A stretch of DNA of 64,000 nt from an uncultured Clostridia bacterium (GTDB lineage Bacteria; Bacillota; Clostridia; Oscillospirales; Ruminococcaceae): contig CANQNK010000006.1 of assembly GCA_947625195.1 (NCBI GenBank), forward strand, positions 1 to 64,000. The letters run 5' to 3'. Position 1 is the first letter of the stretch. The number at the start of each line of letters is the position of its first letter. Of this stretch, positions 8,765 to 16,209 are shown piece by piece. Below the pieces are notes generated by a model. It was not told where the DNA came from. It was given only the letters and a program-made list of their open reading frames with translations, and made no database searches. The translations under genes were made by a program, and so were the position numbers.

Positions 8765-9316
8765 TCACATTAAATAATAGTTAATTATTATAGCGAGTGA
8801 CAATCCTAGACCAAAAGATACTAACGCTGATTGAGCAAAGTTTATAATAGCATATTGAAGCAAAACAGGAGCTTTATATTTATAAATATAGTGATTCAAT
8901 CTATATGAAAGCTCAATATGCGGTAAACCTGCATCTTTACAAATTCTATGATACTGTCGGAGGAATCGACTTGAGAAACTATTAAAGTTGTTTGAAACGT
9001 AACTTTTTTGTTTACTGTCTTTCTTTTTGTGGTTTGTGTAGAACTCGTTAAAACTATCATACAAACCATATCCAAACATAGCTCGATTATTCATTATTAT
9101 GTTTGCACATTTTTCAATGGCATCATTGAATTCTTTTGTAGGATTATACTTGAATAAATACTTTTCTAAACAGTTAAAAATAGGCTCGTAAACTTCCATT
9201 ACTCTTTTATATGCAAGTGATGTATTTCGACTTTTATAAATGCCAAAAATCAACGATATAACAGCTAAAATAGTACCTGTGGTCGCTATAATAATGTCAA
9301 ATGTATCCTTATTCAT
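8765..9316 (-). CDS. Hypothetical membrane protein, 183 residues, opposite strand
   Basis: The start has GGAGGTGAT just upstream (about 9320-9328 on the plus strand). A hydrophobic helix near the N-terminus (residues 8-26) and another at the C-terminus (residues 155-180) flank a soluble, charged, helical middle with a Lys-rich patch near residues 97-104. This is the topology of a protein tethered at both ends with a cytoplasmic or external core. It is convergent with the preceding gene and is the only minus-strand gene of the cassette. No family is recognised. Confidence 0.55.
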   Translation of the reverse strand: MNKDTFDIIIATTGTILAVISLIFGIYKSRNTSLAYKRVMEVYEPIFNCLEKYLFKYNPTKEFNDAIEKCANIIMNNRAMFGYGLYDSFNEFYTNHKKKDSKQKSYVSNNFNSFSSRFLRQYHRICKDAGLPHIELSYRLNHYIYKYKAPVLLQYAIINFAQSALVSFGLGLSLAIIINYYLM

Positions 9317-9470
9317 CGTATCACCTCCCTTCAGAAAGGTTTATTTCATATTATCATATAAGTACACAATAAAGCAATCTGCATAATATGCGTTTTTTTG
9401 CTAATAAAATGCTTATTTTGACAAATCACATTTATTTGATATCTCACTGCCCAGTGAAGTGTTATTTTTT

Positions 9471-9528
9471 AATGTTATGAAGCCGATAAAATAAAGCACT
9501 TAGACACAGATCTAAGTGCTTTTGTGTT
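9471..9528 (+). repeat. 58-bp direct repeat, right copy
   Basis: Near-identical to 7203-7260, including the adhesin's last codons and terminator hairpin (stem arms 9493-9503 and 9512-9522), but with no adhesin gene before it. It marks the right edge of the cassette. The 150 bases before it (9317-9470) are AT-rich and hold no gene. Confidence 0.85.
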
Positions 9529-9548
9529 ATTAACCAGGAGGTAAGATA

Positions 9549-9611
9549 ATGTACGAAAATTTATTTGTGGCAGCTTTGCCTACTATTCGATTTATGTTTG
9601 CTGTTTATTAA
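9549..9611 (+). pseudogene. Truncated start of a gene (20 codons)
   Basis: An excellent ribosome binding site (CAGGAGGTAAG, about 9536-9546) precedes ATG 9549, but the frame stops at 9611 after 20 codons. This looks like the 5' end of a gene that once followed the adhesin and was cut when the downstream module was acquired. A tiny functional peptide cannot be excluded. Confidence 0.35.
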
Positions 9612-9696
9612 TGTACGTTTGCATAGGAGCGAACACAACGTATAAACATAAATAATCAGTTTATTTTTAATACATAATAAAATTATGGCTATATTA

Positions 9697-9725
9697 TTGT
9701 AATTGTTGCGCTTATATGATATAAT
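9697..9725 (+). promoter_or_regulatory. Promoter of the sce7726 module
   Basis: TTGTAA (9697-9702), 17-base spacer, TATAAT (9720-9725), placed 60 bases before the start at 9786. A small palindrome, CACTTGTAAGTG, lies just downstream (9740-9751) and could be an operator. The rest of 9612-9770 is AT-rich with no gene. Confidence 0.6.
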
Positions 9726-9785
9726 AATGATTATTATTACACTTGTAAGTGCCAATTACAACTGCAAAAAATGGAGGTGATTGTT

Positions 9786-10658
9786 TTGCCAGACTATAAT
9801 AGAGCAATTAATCGCATCTTTACACGCAAGGTTATTGGCGATTTGATATCTACCGGCTCAAATGACATATTTGATTATGTTGTTAAAAGATATCTTGTTG
9901 ATCCTGAGAATAAAACAAATGGTGAAATCATCAGCGAGATATACACTCATCTTAGTGATACATATAGGAATGAATACTATTATATAAATACTTTACTTAA
10001 TAAATTGCTGGTAGGTATTCACAGCGTAAACACGACTACGGCATTATCACAAGTCAGGATTGCTGATCATATAGCAGATTTTGTGATAATAAATGGTGAA
10101 GGCAGAGTATATGAGGTCAAATCCGATCTGGATAATTTAGACAGGTTAAATGAACAGCTTTATGATTATTTTAAAGCATTTAGCAAGGTTTCAGTTTTAG
10201 CTTCAGAACATGAACGAGCGCATATAGAAAGAGTGCTTAAAAAATTAGGGGATATGGGAGAAGCCGTAGGAATATATGTTCTAAGTGAAAATGATACGAT
10301 CTTCAGCAAGTCAAAGGGAAGAGAGCCTAAAGAATATAACGACAATTTGAATTATAGATCTATTTTTACTTTGTTAAGAAAAAATGAATATGAACAAGTA
10401 ATAGAACAGTATTTTCATGAAACGCCGCAAGTAGCTCCTGTTTTTCATTTTAAGGCATTCTTTGAAAAATTCTGCAAAATACCGATATTAGAAGCTCAAA
10501 GGTTAGCTTTTATGCAACTAAAAAAGCGCAATAGAATTTCTAAAGTAGAATTTGAAAACATACCAACTGAATTAAAATCAGTAGTTTATTTTTCAAACTT
10601 TTCAAGACAATTGCCAGCATTAAATGAGTTTTGGCAAAAATCATACGGGAGGTTATAA
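9786..10658 (+). CDS. sce7726 family protein, nuclease-like fold
   Basis: The frame opens at ATG 9771, but that ATG overlaps the ribosome binding site (GGAGGTGA, 9773-9780); TTG 9786 is the likelier start, giving 290 residues. Near residue 100 is Ala-Asp-Phe-Val followed by Glu-Val-Lys-Ser-Asp about 13 residues later. This D...ExK arrangement is that of PD-(D/E)xK nucleases and matches what I recall of sce7726 proteins. The C-terminal half is helical and Phe/Lys-rich. The next gene starts one base after its stop and is the usual partner (sce7725), so the two are translationally linked. The biological role of the pair is not established to my knowledge; a nuclease in a mobile cargo region suggests defence or DNA processing. 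Confidence 0.72.
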   Translation: MPDYNRAINRIFTRKVIGDLISTGSNDIFDYVVKRYLVDPENKTNGEIISEIYTHLSDTYRNEYYYINTLLNKLLVGIHSVNTTTALSQVRIADHIADFVIINGEGRVYEVKSDLDNLDRLNEQLYDYFKAFSKVSVLASEHERAHIERVLKKLGDMGEAVGIYVLSENDTIFSKSKGREPKEYNDNLNYRSIFTLLRKNEYEQVIEQYFHETPQVAPVFHFKAFFEKFCKIPILEAQRLAFMQLKKRNRISKVEFENIPTELKSVVYFSNFSRQLPALNEFWQKSYGRL

Positions 10659-10659
10659 T

Positions 10660-11576
10660 ATGTATTTTCCTTATTTTAGAGGCAGACAATATGAATTGAT
10701 TGCTTTAAGAGAATTAGCACAGAAAAAGTTGATTGGCAGTTTGATTATTCCTGTTGTTGAACCAGTCAAAAACAGTTCAACATTAAAAGTACATTAAACA
10801 TCTATAAAGATAACGATATGCCAATCTCACTTATTGTAAATCCGACGGTCGGAGATATTGCTGGAGAAGATATAACTCCTGTTTTGTATTATATCACAGA
10901 AAATGTCATTCCATCTGTGCTGATAGACGATAGTGCTGAAGATGCGATCAAAAAAATCACTGCTATGGGGATAACTGAAGATAAAATATTGGCTATATTA
11001 AACAGTTATGATTATGTGGATTATTACAAGGAACTGTTTACATACAATGCGCCAAGGTTCACACTATTCCCGGATGAACGTAAAATACGCCACACGGTAA
11101 ATAGTAATAAAGTTTTATTTGAAGATAAATTTAATAAGCAGAGTAAAAATGCAGATTACTTAAAAAATGAAGATGAATTTTTCTCTGAAGACCATATATA
11201 TTATCAAGGAGAAGGATATACAGGCTTTGGTGATTATTCAGTTATAGGAAATAATTATGAAGAAGGAGGATTTGCTCCTAAAGCCGTAGCTATTCACATA
11301 GTATATTTCGATGATGATAATGTTTTTAGAATACATCATTTTGTATCCAATTCAAATCAAGGTACGGAAGACGTTGCCGGAAAATTCTATGAGGCAGTTA
11401 GCAAACTAATAACTTGGTACAACAATGGCCATCGAAATCAAGACACATATGCATTATCAAAATTCCGTGAGTGCGTCGAAAAGGGCTCTTTCCCGGGACT
11501 TGCTACAATTAAAAAATTATCTATAATGCATCATCTTGAACTGGTAAGTAAATTTCTTAAAGGAGATATAGAATAG
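10660..11576 (+). pseudogene. sce7725 family protein, single-base frameshift
   Basis: ATG 10660 begins a frame typical of sce7725 (aromatic Tyr-Phe-Pro-Tyr start, Arg-Gly-Arg-Gln, then a Pro-Val-Val-Glu-Pro-Val-Lys strand), but it stops at 10795-10797. The rest of the protein continues from the other frame through ATG 10818 to 11576. Adding one A to the A4 tract at 10785-10788 restores a single reading frame of about 305 residues, the normal size for the family. The remainder shows an intact alpha/beta fold with no further damage. This points to a recent mutation, a phase-variable switch, or a sequencing error. If real, only the 252-residue piece could be made, from an internal start at 10818 that lacks a ribosome binding site. 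Confidence 0.75.
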
Positions 11577-11634
11577 TGTTCTGCTGTTAAATGAAAATCG
11601 CAAAATATATTCTTGACCCTAAGGAGTGATTTGT

Positions 11635-12414
11635 TTGAAATATATGACACGCAAATCTATGCTTTATAAGACAGGTGTGGAGTATGGAGATTATACTATG
11701 AATCATGTTCTAGGGTGCTCTCATGGATGCAAATATCCATGCTATGCATATTTAATGGCTAAAAGATTTGGTAAAGTCCATTCTTATGAAGAATGGTGTG
11801 AACCAGTTCTTGTTAGTAACACCTTAGATCTATTAGACAAAGAAATTCCCCGTTTAAGAGATAAAATTCAATCTGTTCAGCTATGTTTTACAACGGACCC
11901 GTTTATGTACGGATATAAAGAAATTGAAAAAATGAGTTTAGCTGCTATAAAAAAAATAAATGATGCTGGAATTAAATGTACGGTATTAACGAAGGGTATT
12001 TTACCTTCAATATTAGCAGAATATCATTGTGAAAATGAGTATGGCATTACATTTATTTCTTTGGACGAGAATTACAGAAAAAAAGTAGAGCCGGGAGCAG
12101 CACCGTATATTGAGCGATTGAAAGCATTAAAATATCTGCATGACTCAGGCTGTAAAACATGGGTGAGTATTGAACCATATCCAACACCAAATATTATAGA
12201 ACAGGATATTTCAAAAATATTAGATGCTGTTTCGTTTGCAGATAAAATCATCTTCGGACGCACCAATTACAATAAAGAGATATCCTCATATGCAAATCAT
12301 AGAGACTTTTATAACAAACAAGCGCAAGTGGTTATTGATTTTTGTAAGGCTAGTAATATAGATTTTCATATAAAAACCGGAACAATAACAACAAAAAAGA
12401 TAACCAGTAATTAA
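11635..12414 (+). CDS. Radical SAM protein, spore-photoproduct-lyase-like type
   Basis: AAGGAG at 11621-11626 fits TTG 11635 as start (259 residues). Residues about 28-36 hold Gly-Cys-x3-Cys-x3-Cys, the three cysteines that bind the 4Fe-4S cluster cleaving S-adenosylmethionine; they are followed by Tyr-Ala-Tyr as in SPL-type radical SAM proteins. Later segments (a Phe-Thr-Thr-Asp-Pro-Phe strand near residue 86, Leu-Thr-Lys-Gly near 120, Ser-Ile-Glu-Pro near 178) follow the TIM-barrel strand pattern of that group. Auxiliary cluster cysteines are not obvious. It lies 58 bases after the sce7725 gene and before two terminators, so it probably shares the transcript. The substrate is unknown; modification or repair of nucleic acid is an inference from SPL-like relatives. 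Confidence 0.75.
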   Translation: MKYMTRKSMLYKTGVEYGDYTMNHVLGCSHGCKYPCYAYLMAKRFGKVHSYEEWCEPVLVSNTLDLLDKEIPRLRDKIQSVQLCFTTDPFMYGYKEIEKMSLAAIKKINDAGIKCTVLTKGILPSILAEYHCENEYGITFISLDENYRKKVEPGAAPYIERLKALKYLHDSGCKTWVSIEPYPTPNIIEQDISKILDAVSFADKIIFGRTNYNKEISSYANHRDFYNKQAQVVIDFCKASNIDFHIKTGTITTKKITSN

Positions 12415-12441
12415 AACTAAAAAAGTACAAATATGTATTCA

Positions 12442-12469
12442 ACCGATTGTATAAGCAATCGGTATTTTT
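12442..12469 (+). terminator. Terminator of the sce7726 / radical SAM transcript
   Basis: ACCGATTG (12442-12449) pairs with CAATCGGT (12456-12463), followed by a T run. Confidence 0.75.
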
Positions 12470-12474
12470 ATTTG

Positions 12475-12505
12475 CCACGGACTTAAAATAATCCGTGGTT
12501 TTTTT
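12475..12505 (+). terminator. Second tandem terminator
   Basis: CCACGGA (12475-12481) pairs with TCCGTGG (12492-12498), followed by seven T. It insulates the radical SAM transcript from the biofilm operon. A TTGACA at 12508-12513 lies directly after it, but no good -10 box is found at the right distance. Confidence 0.75.
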
Positions 12506-12587
12506 ATTTGACAAGGAAAAGTCGCTAAAACCACAGAAAATAAAAAGTCAGGTACAAGACTAAAAAACCAGAAAGGAAGTTTTCATT

Positions 12588-13625
12588 ATGAAAAACACAG
12601 AAAAGAAATTCTTCACAAAGAAGAAGGCACTCACACTCGGCGTAGCTGCCATAACAGCAGTAGGCGCACTCGCTGTATCGTTTGCTTGGATGACAAGCTA
12701 CGACAGCATCAACAACCACCTTGAGACCGACGGCAGACAGGAAACATCGATCGTAGAACAGTTTAACCCTCCCAAAGAGTGGACACCGGGGCAGACCATT
12801 GTAAAGGATGTAGCCATTGCAAACAAAGGCGAAGTTGACTCGTTTGTAAGAGTTAAGCTTTCAGAATCTCTTGAGACTAATGTAGAAACATCTGTTACGA
12901 CCGCAGGCACAGGCACACCGGTGACTTACACCGATGAGCAGATCGCAAAGTATCCCACAGTTATCCAGAACAACGGCGTTGTTCCAAGCAACATTACAAT
13001 TAAGAAAAACGGTGATAACGGCTATATCGCTTATGTAACCGCAACAAAGCAAAAGGTTTACCTTAACGGACTCGCGTACACAATGGACGGAGCTACGCCA
13101 AAGGCCACAGTTACCGGCACTCTCGGTATCAGATATGCAACTACCGTTAAAAGCACCACAACAGGTACCCTGTTTGAGCCTGTTGATGTAATTGACGAGG
13201 CGTTGATAGCAGGACAGACATACGGCTCAGTTAAGCTTACAGCAGCTGATGTTGAGGTACTTGAGAGATACATAAATGCAGAAAGAAATAATCTTTGTCT
13301 TTCCCAGATAGACGGTACACCTATTGTGATCGTACTTGATGAGAATTGGTCAGATAACTTTGATTACAACGACGGTTACTTCTATTACAAGAGAATACTT
13401 CCGGTAGGCGCTACATCTGAAAGTCTTGTTAAGGATGTAATTCTTCTGCCACAGGCTGATAACGATTGGACAAATGCTAAGTATGACATTACTGTTGAAC
13501 ATGACGGCATTCAGGCAGCAGTAGACTGCATAGCTGACGAATGGGACGCAGAGGTAAGCGGTAGCAATGCTACAATAGGTTCTGCGACAGTTGACACAAC
13601 AGGCTCAATTCCGGCAGTAGAATAA
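12588..13625 (+). CDS. SipW-dependent fibre protein, TasA/CalY/BsaA-like (major subunit candidate)
   Basis: The start has AAAGGAAG upstream. The 345-residue protein has a Lys-rich start, a hydrophobic stretch (residues 15-33) and a Phe-Ala-Trp junction, the SipW-type signal peptide seen in TasA, CalY and BsaA. The mature part starts with a beta-rich domain (an Asn-Lys-Gly-Glu-Val turn and a Phe-Val-Arg-Val-Lys strand near residues 85-95) as in TasA-like amyloid fibre proteins, then Thr/Val-rich strands. It is the first and longest gene of a five-gene operon with its own signal peptidase. GC and third-position G/C are visibly higher than in neighbouring ICE genes, suggesting a separate origin. 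Expected role: extracellular matrix filaments in biofilm. Confidence 0.78.
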   Translation: MKNTEKKFFTKKKALTLGVAAITAVGALAVSFAWMTSYDSINNHLETDGRQETSIVEQFNPPKEWTPGQTIVKDVAIANKGEVDSFVRVKLSESLETNVETSVTTAGTGTPVTYTDEQIAKYPTVIQNNGVVPSNITIKKNGDNGYIAYVTATKQKVYLNGLAYTMDGATPKATVTGTLGIRYATTVKSTTTGTLFEPVDVIDEALIAGQTYGSVKLTAADVEVLERYINAERNNLCLSQIDGTPIVIVLDENWSDNFDYNDGYFYYKRILPVGATSESLVKDVILLPQADNDWTNAKYDITVEHDGIQAAVDCIADEWDAEVSGSNATIGSATVDTTGSIPAVE

Positions 13626-13633
13626 CTATGTAA

Positions 13634-14161
13634 ATGAAGATACTGAAGATAATAGGCAATATACTATTCTGGCTCTTACTCGGTATCGTAATTTTATCGC
13701 TTATTGCTTTTATCATCGGGACTCAATTTAAACAAGACAATGATGTTTCCTTTTTTGGGTTCAGGTGGTATCAAATCCTCACTGATTCAATGTCTCCCGA
13801 GATAAGAGCGGGAGATATTGTCATTGTGAGAATGACAAAGGATGTAAATGAGGGCGATGTTATTACCTTTAATCCTGTCAAGGGTAAGAAAAACACATAT
13901 CTTACTCACCGTGTTGCAGAAAAATATAAATTAAATTATGAAACGCTATTTAAGACAAAGGGTGATGCAAATAAACATAGCGATATATCCCCGGTAAGCG
14001 CCGACCAGATTATCGGCAAAGTTGTGTTGAAAATACCATACTTAGGCAATGTTATTACCTTTGTCAAGCAAAACCTTTTGCTTAGCATTGCAACTGCAAT
14101 GAGCTTTATATTGCTTATATTCTTATCAATTAAATTATTAAAGACAAATAGGAGTGATTAA
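13634..14161 (+). CDS. sipW: SipW-type signal peptidase I (ER type)
   Basis: The start is ATG 13634, eight bases after the fibre gene's stop. The protein has 175 residues with an N-terminal helix (10-30), a C-terminal helix (about 145-165), and between them the serine protease core: catalytic Ser52 in Asp-Ser-Met-Ser-Pro and His92 in Leu-Thr-His-Arg. A His in place of the general-base Lys is the mark of ER-type signal peptidases such as SipW. It should cleave the fibre proteins at 12588, 14871 and 15491, which carry SipW-like junctions. The stop codon directly abuts the next start. The family assignment is firm; the substrate assignment is inferred from operon context. Confidence 0.88.
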   Translation: MKILKIIGNILFWLLLGIVILSLIAFIIGTQFKQDNDVSFFGFRWYQILTDSMSPEIRAGDIVIVRMTKDVNEGDVITFNPVKGKKNTYLTHRVAEKYKLNYETLFKTKGDANKHSDISPVSADQIIGKVVLKIPYLGNVITFVKQNLLLSIATAMSFILLIFLSIKLLKTNRSD

Positions 14162-14881
14162 ATGAAAAAACTGATAGCTATAATGCTTAGTTTGGCTATT
14201 TCTATGTCTGCCGGCATATCAGCGTTTGCAGCAGATACACAGAACTTAGATAACGGTTCTGTAAAAGGATTGCCGGAAGGAATATATATTATGGATTCCG
14301 ATGGCAACAAAGCATCTGAAGACGGATCGTACTATGTTGACATACAGGATATGAAGCCAAATGTTGTATACACAAAAACCATATCTTTGCAAAACCTTAT
14401 TGACACTCCGTACACATTGACAATGTCAGCAAGCGCTGTAAGTAAAGGCGGCAACCTCGACCTTGAGAACAATACGAATGTAAAGCTCTTTCTTGATAAC
14501 GAGCTTGTTTACGACGGAAAAGTTACAGGCGAAGGTAAAACGAATATGACAGTAGCTTCACCGTTAAATCTCGGAGAGCTGTCATCAGGACAAAGTAAGG
14601 AGCTCAGAGCAGAGTTTTTGTGGGACGGCGGAGGACTTGATAAAATAACCGGTAATGAATATAAAGGCGAAGTTGACTTCAAGTGGACTTTTGAAGCTGC
14701 GTTAAAGCAAGTATCCTATTCACCCTCCCCTTTACCGTCTGACTCCCCTACCCCAAATACAGGCGTTGGCAGTACGATTATGATTATCTTCATATCGTTC
14801 CTTGCTATTGACGCATTGTTTATATTTCTGATGCGTAGAAGAAACAAAACTATAAAGGAGGCTGCATCAGATGAAAAATAA
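14162..14881 (+). CDS. Surface protein with sortase-like C-terminal anchor, fibre tether candidate
   Basis: ATG 14162 touches the preceding stop, and GGAGTGAT lies within the end of sipW. The 239-residue product has a conventional signal peptide (residues 1-24, ending Ala-Phe-Ala-Ala), a beta-rich domain (30-190), a Ser/Pro linker (about 195-203), then Pro-Asn-Thr-Gly, a 20-residue hydrophobic helix and an Arg-rich tail. This is the layout of a sortase sorting signal with a variant motif, close to the (S/P)PxTG type. As the only anchored member of the operon it may hold the fibres on the cell, as TapA does in Bacillus, though it shows no sequence likeness to TapA. If no matching sortase exists it would remain membrane-bound. 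Confidence 0.65.
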   Translation: MKKLIAIMLSLAISMSAGISAFAADTQNLDNGSVKGLPEGIYIMDSDGNKASEDGSYYVDIQDMKPNVVYTKTISLQNLIDTPYTLTMSASAVSKGGNLDLENNTNVKLFLDNELVYDGKVTGEGKTNMTVASPLNLGELSSGQSKELRAEFLWDGGGLDKITGNEYKGEVDFKWTFEAALKQVSYSPSPLPSDSPTPNTGVGSTIMIIFISFLAIDALFIFLMRRRNKTIKEAASDEK

Positions 14882-15476
14882 GAAACTTATAGCTATAATC
14901 ACAGTTTGTATTGTTGCAGTCATATCCTGCAGCATTGTTGCCGGAGCTTTTTTCACAGCCAATGATTCAGCTGTGAATGAATTTACTGTTGCCGATCCAA
15001 AGGTAACAGTTGAAGAAACTCCAAAGGACGGTCCTTATGAGTGGTCAGCTGATGGAAAGCACGTTTCATTAAGAAACGATTCTACAAACCTTAACGGATA
15101 TGTACGGGCAATGATATTTCCGATTCTAAAGAACGCAGACGGAAATATACAGAATATCGGTACATCAGGCTTTTCAAATCCGTCAGGCAATACAATAACT
15201 TTTGGTGATTTTGTTTTTACTCTTGCGAGTGATTGGTCAAAAAACTGGGTTTATAAGAACGGATACTTTTACTATAAGTCTGAACTTGCCCCGGGACAGT
15301 CTACCTCACTCCTTTTAAGAGGCGTAACACTCAAAGGCACAGCAGATAAGACGAAGTACGCTGATATTACAGTAAATATTGAGGTGTCAGCTGACATCAT
15401 TCAGAAAGAAGCAATCATCAAAGACAATGCTTGGTCGGATGTTAAGATAACAAACGGTCAGCTTGCATTACGCTAA
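14871..15476 (+). CDS. TasA/BsaA-like minor fibre protein
   Basis: The gene overlaps the previous one by 11 bases, and AAAGGAGG lies inside that gene's end. The 201-residue protein begins with a Lys-rich start and hydrophobic segment (residues 5-27) ending Gly-Ala-Phe-Phe-Thr-Ala, a SipW-type cleavage region, followed by Asn-Glu-Phe-Thr-Val-Ala as in TasA-like proteins. The rest is beta-rich with a Tyr-Phe-Tyr-Tyr-Lys strand near residue 140 that recurs in the 12588 product (Tyr-Phe-Tyr-Tyr-Lys-Arg), showing that the two are paralogues. Expected role: minor or nucleating fibre subunit. Confidence 0.72.
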   Translation: MKNKKLIAIITVCIVAVISCSIVAGAFFTANDSAVNEFTVADPKVTVEETPKDGPYEWSADGKHVSLRNDSTNLNGYVRAMIFPILKNADGNIQNIGTSGFSNPSGNTITFGDFVFTLASDWSKNWVYKNGYFYYKSELAPGQSTSLLLRGVTLKGTADKTKYADITVNIEVSADIIQKEAIIKDNAWSDVKITNGQLALR

Positions 15477-15490
15477 AGGAGGAAGGTTAA

Positions 15491-16153
15491 ATGACAAAAA
15501 AGAAAAAAGTAACTGTGGCTATATCTGTTGCTGTGATCGCTTTACTGGCTGTTGCGACCGTCTCCTTTGCGTGGTTCATATCTTCTGATGAAGTCAAGAA
15601 TACATTCACTACCGCAAATGTAGATGTTCAGTTGCAGGAGCTTGAATGGCTTCCGGAAAACGGTGAACAACTTCGCATAGGCGATACAATCAGCAAGAAT
15701 CCTACTGTAACCGCCAACGACGGAGATATTTACTGTGCTGTTACAATGTCAATAAAAGATAAGGACGGCAAAGAGATTACAGACAGTAAGGTTCTTTCGT
15801 ACATAAATGATTTTATGTACTACGATCCGGATGATAAGCTTGAGGAGGGTAAGAGTTATACCACTGATGAGCTTAAGGCGTTGGGACTTTCCCACTATAA
15901 TCCGGAATTTACCCGTGAAGGTGACAAATTCTATTTAAAATCTAACGGTAAGTACACTATCCTCAAGGACGGATCAAGCAAGGAGCTTTTTACAAACATA
16001 GTCGTTCCTTGCGACATTACCAAAAAGGATTTTACAACGGTTATGTCACCTCTTGAAAACTATTCGATCTCTTTTGTTGTAAATGCGGTTCTGGCTGACA
16101 GCTTCAGCGAGTTTGACGATCCGAACAACGAGATAAATAAAGTATTGAAATGA
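15491..16153 (+). CDS. TasA/BsaA-like fibre protein
   Basis: AAAGGAGGAAGG precedes ATG 15491. The 220-residue protein has Thr-Lys5 at the start, a hydrophobic segment (residues 9-27), Phe-Ala-Trp-Phe, and an Asn-Thr-Phe-Thr-Thr-Ala-Asn-Val-Asp strand, the canonical opening of SipW-dependent matrix proteins. A charged, beta-rich domain follows. It is the last gene of the operon, closed by a terminator at 16156. With the genes at 12588 and 14871 it makes three different fibre-type proteins for one SipW, more than the single TasA of the Bacillus system. Confidence 0.75.
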   Translation: MTKKKKVTVAISVAVIALLAVATVSFAWFISSDEVKNTFTTANVDVQLQELEWLPENGEQLRIGDTISKNPTVTANDGDIYCAVTMSIKDKDGKEITDSKVLSYINDFMYYDPDDKLEEGKSYTTDELKALGLSHYNPEFTREGDKFYLKSNGKYTILKDGSSKELFTNIVVPCDITKKDFTTVMSPLENYSISFVVNAVLADSFSEFDDPNNEINKVLK

Positions 16154-16155
16154 GT

Positions 16156-16188
16156 AAGGCTTGTCAATAAAGGCAAGCCTTAGTTTTT
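16156..16188 (+). terminator. Terminator of the SipW operon
   Basis: AAGGCTTG (16156-16163) pairs with CAAGCCTT (16174-16181), followed by a T run. Confidence 0.75.
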
Positions 16189-16209
16189 TAAAAGAAAGGA
16201 AAGATAATA

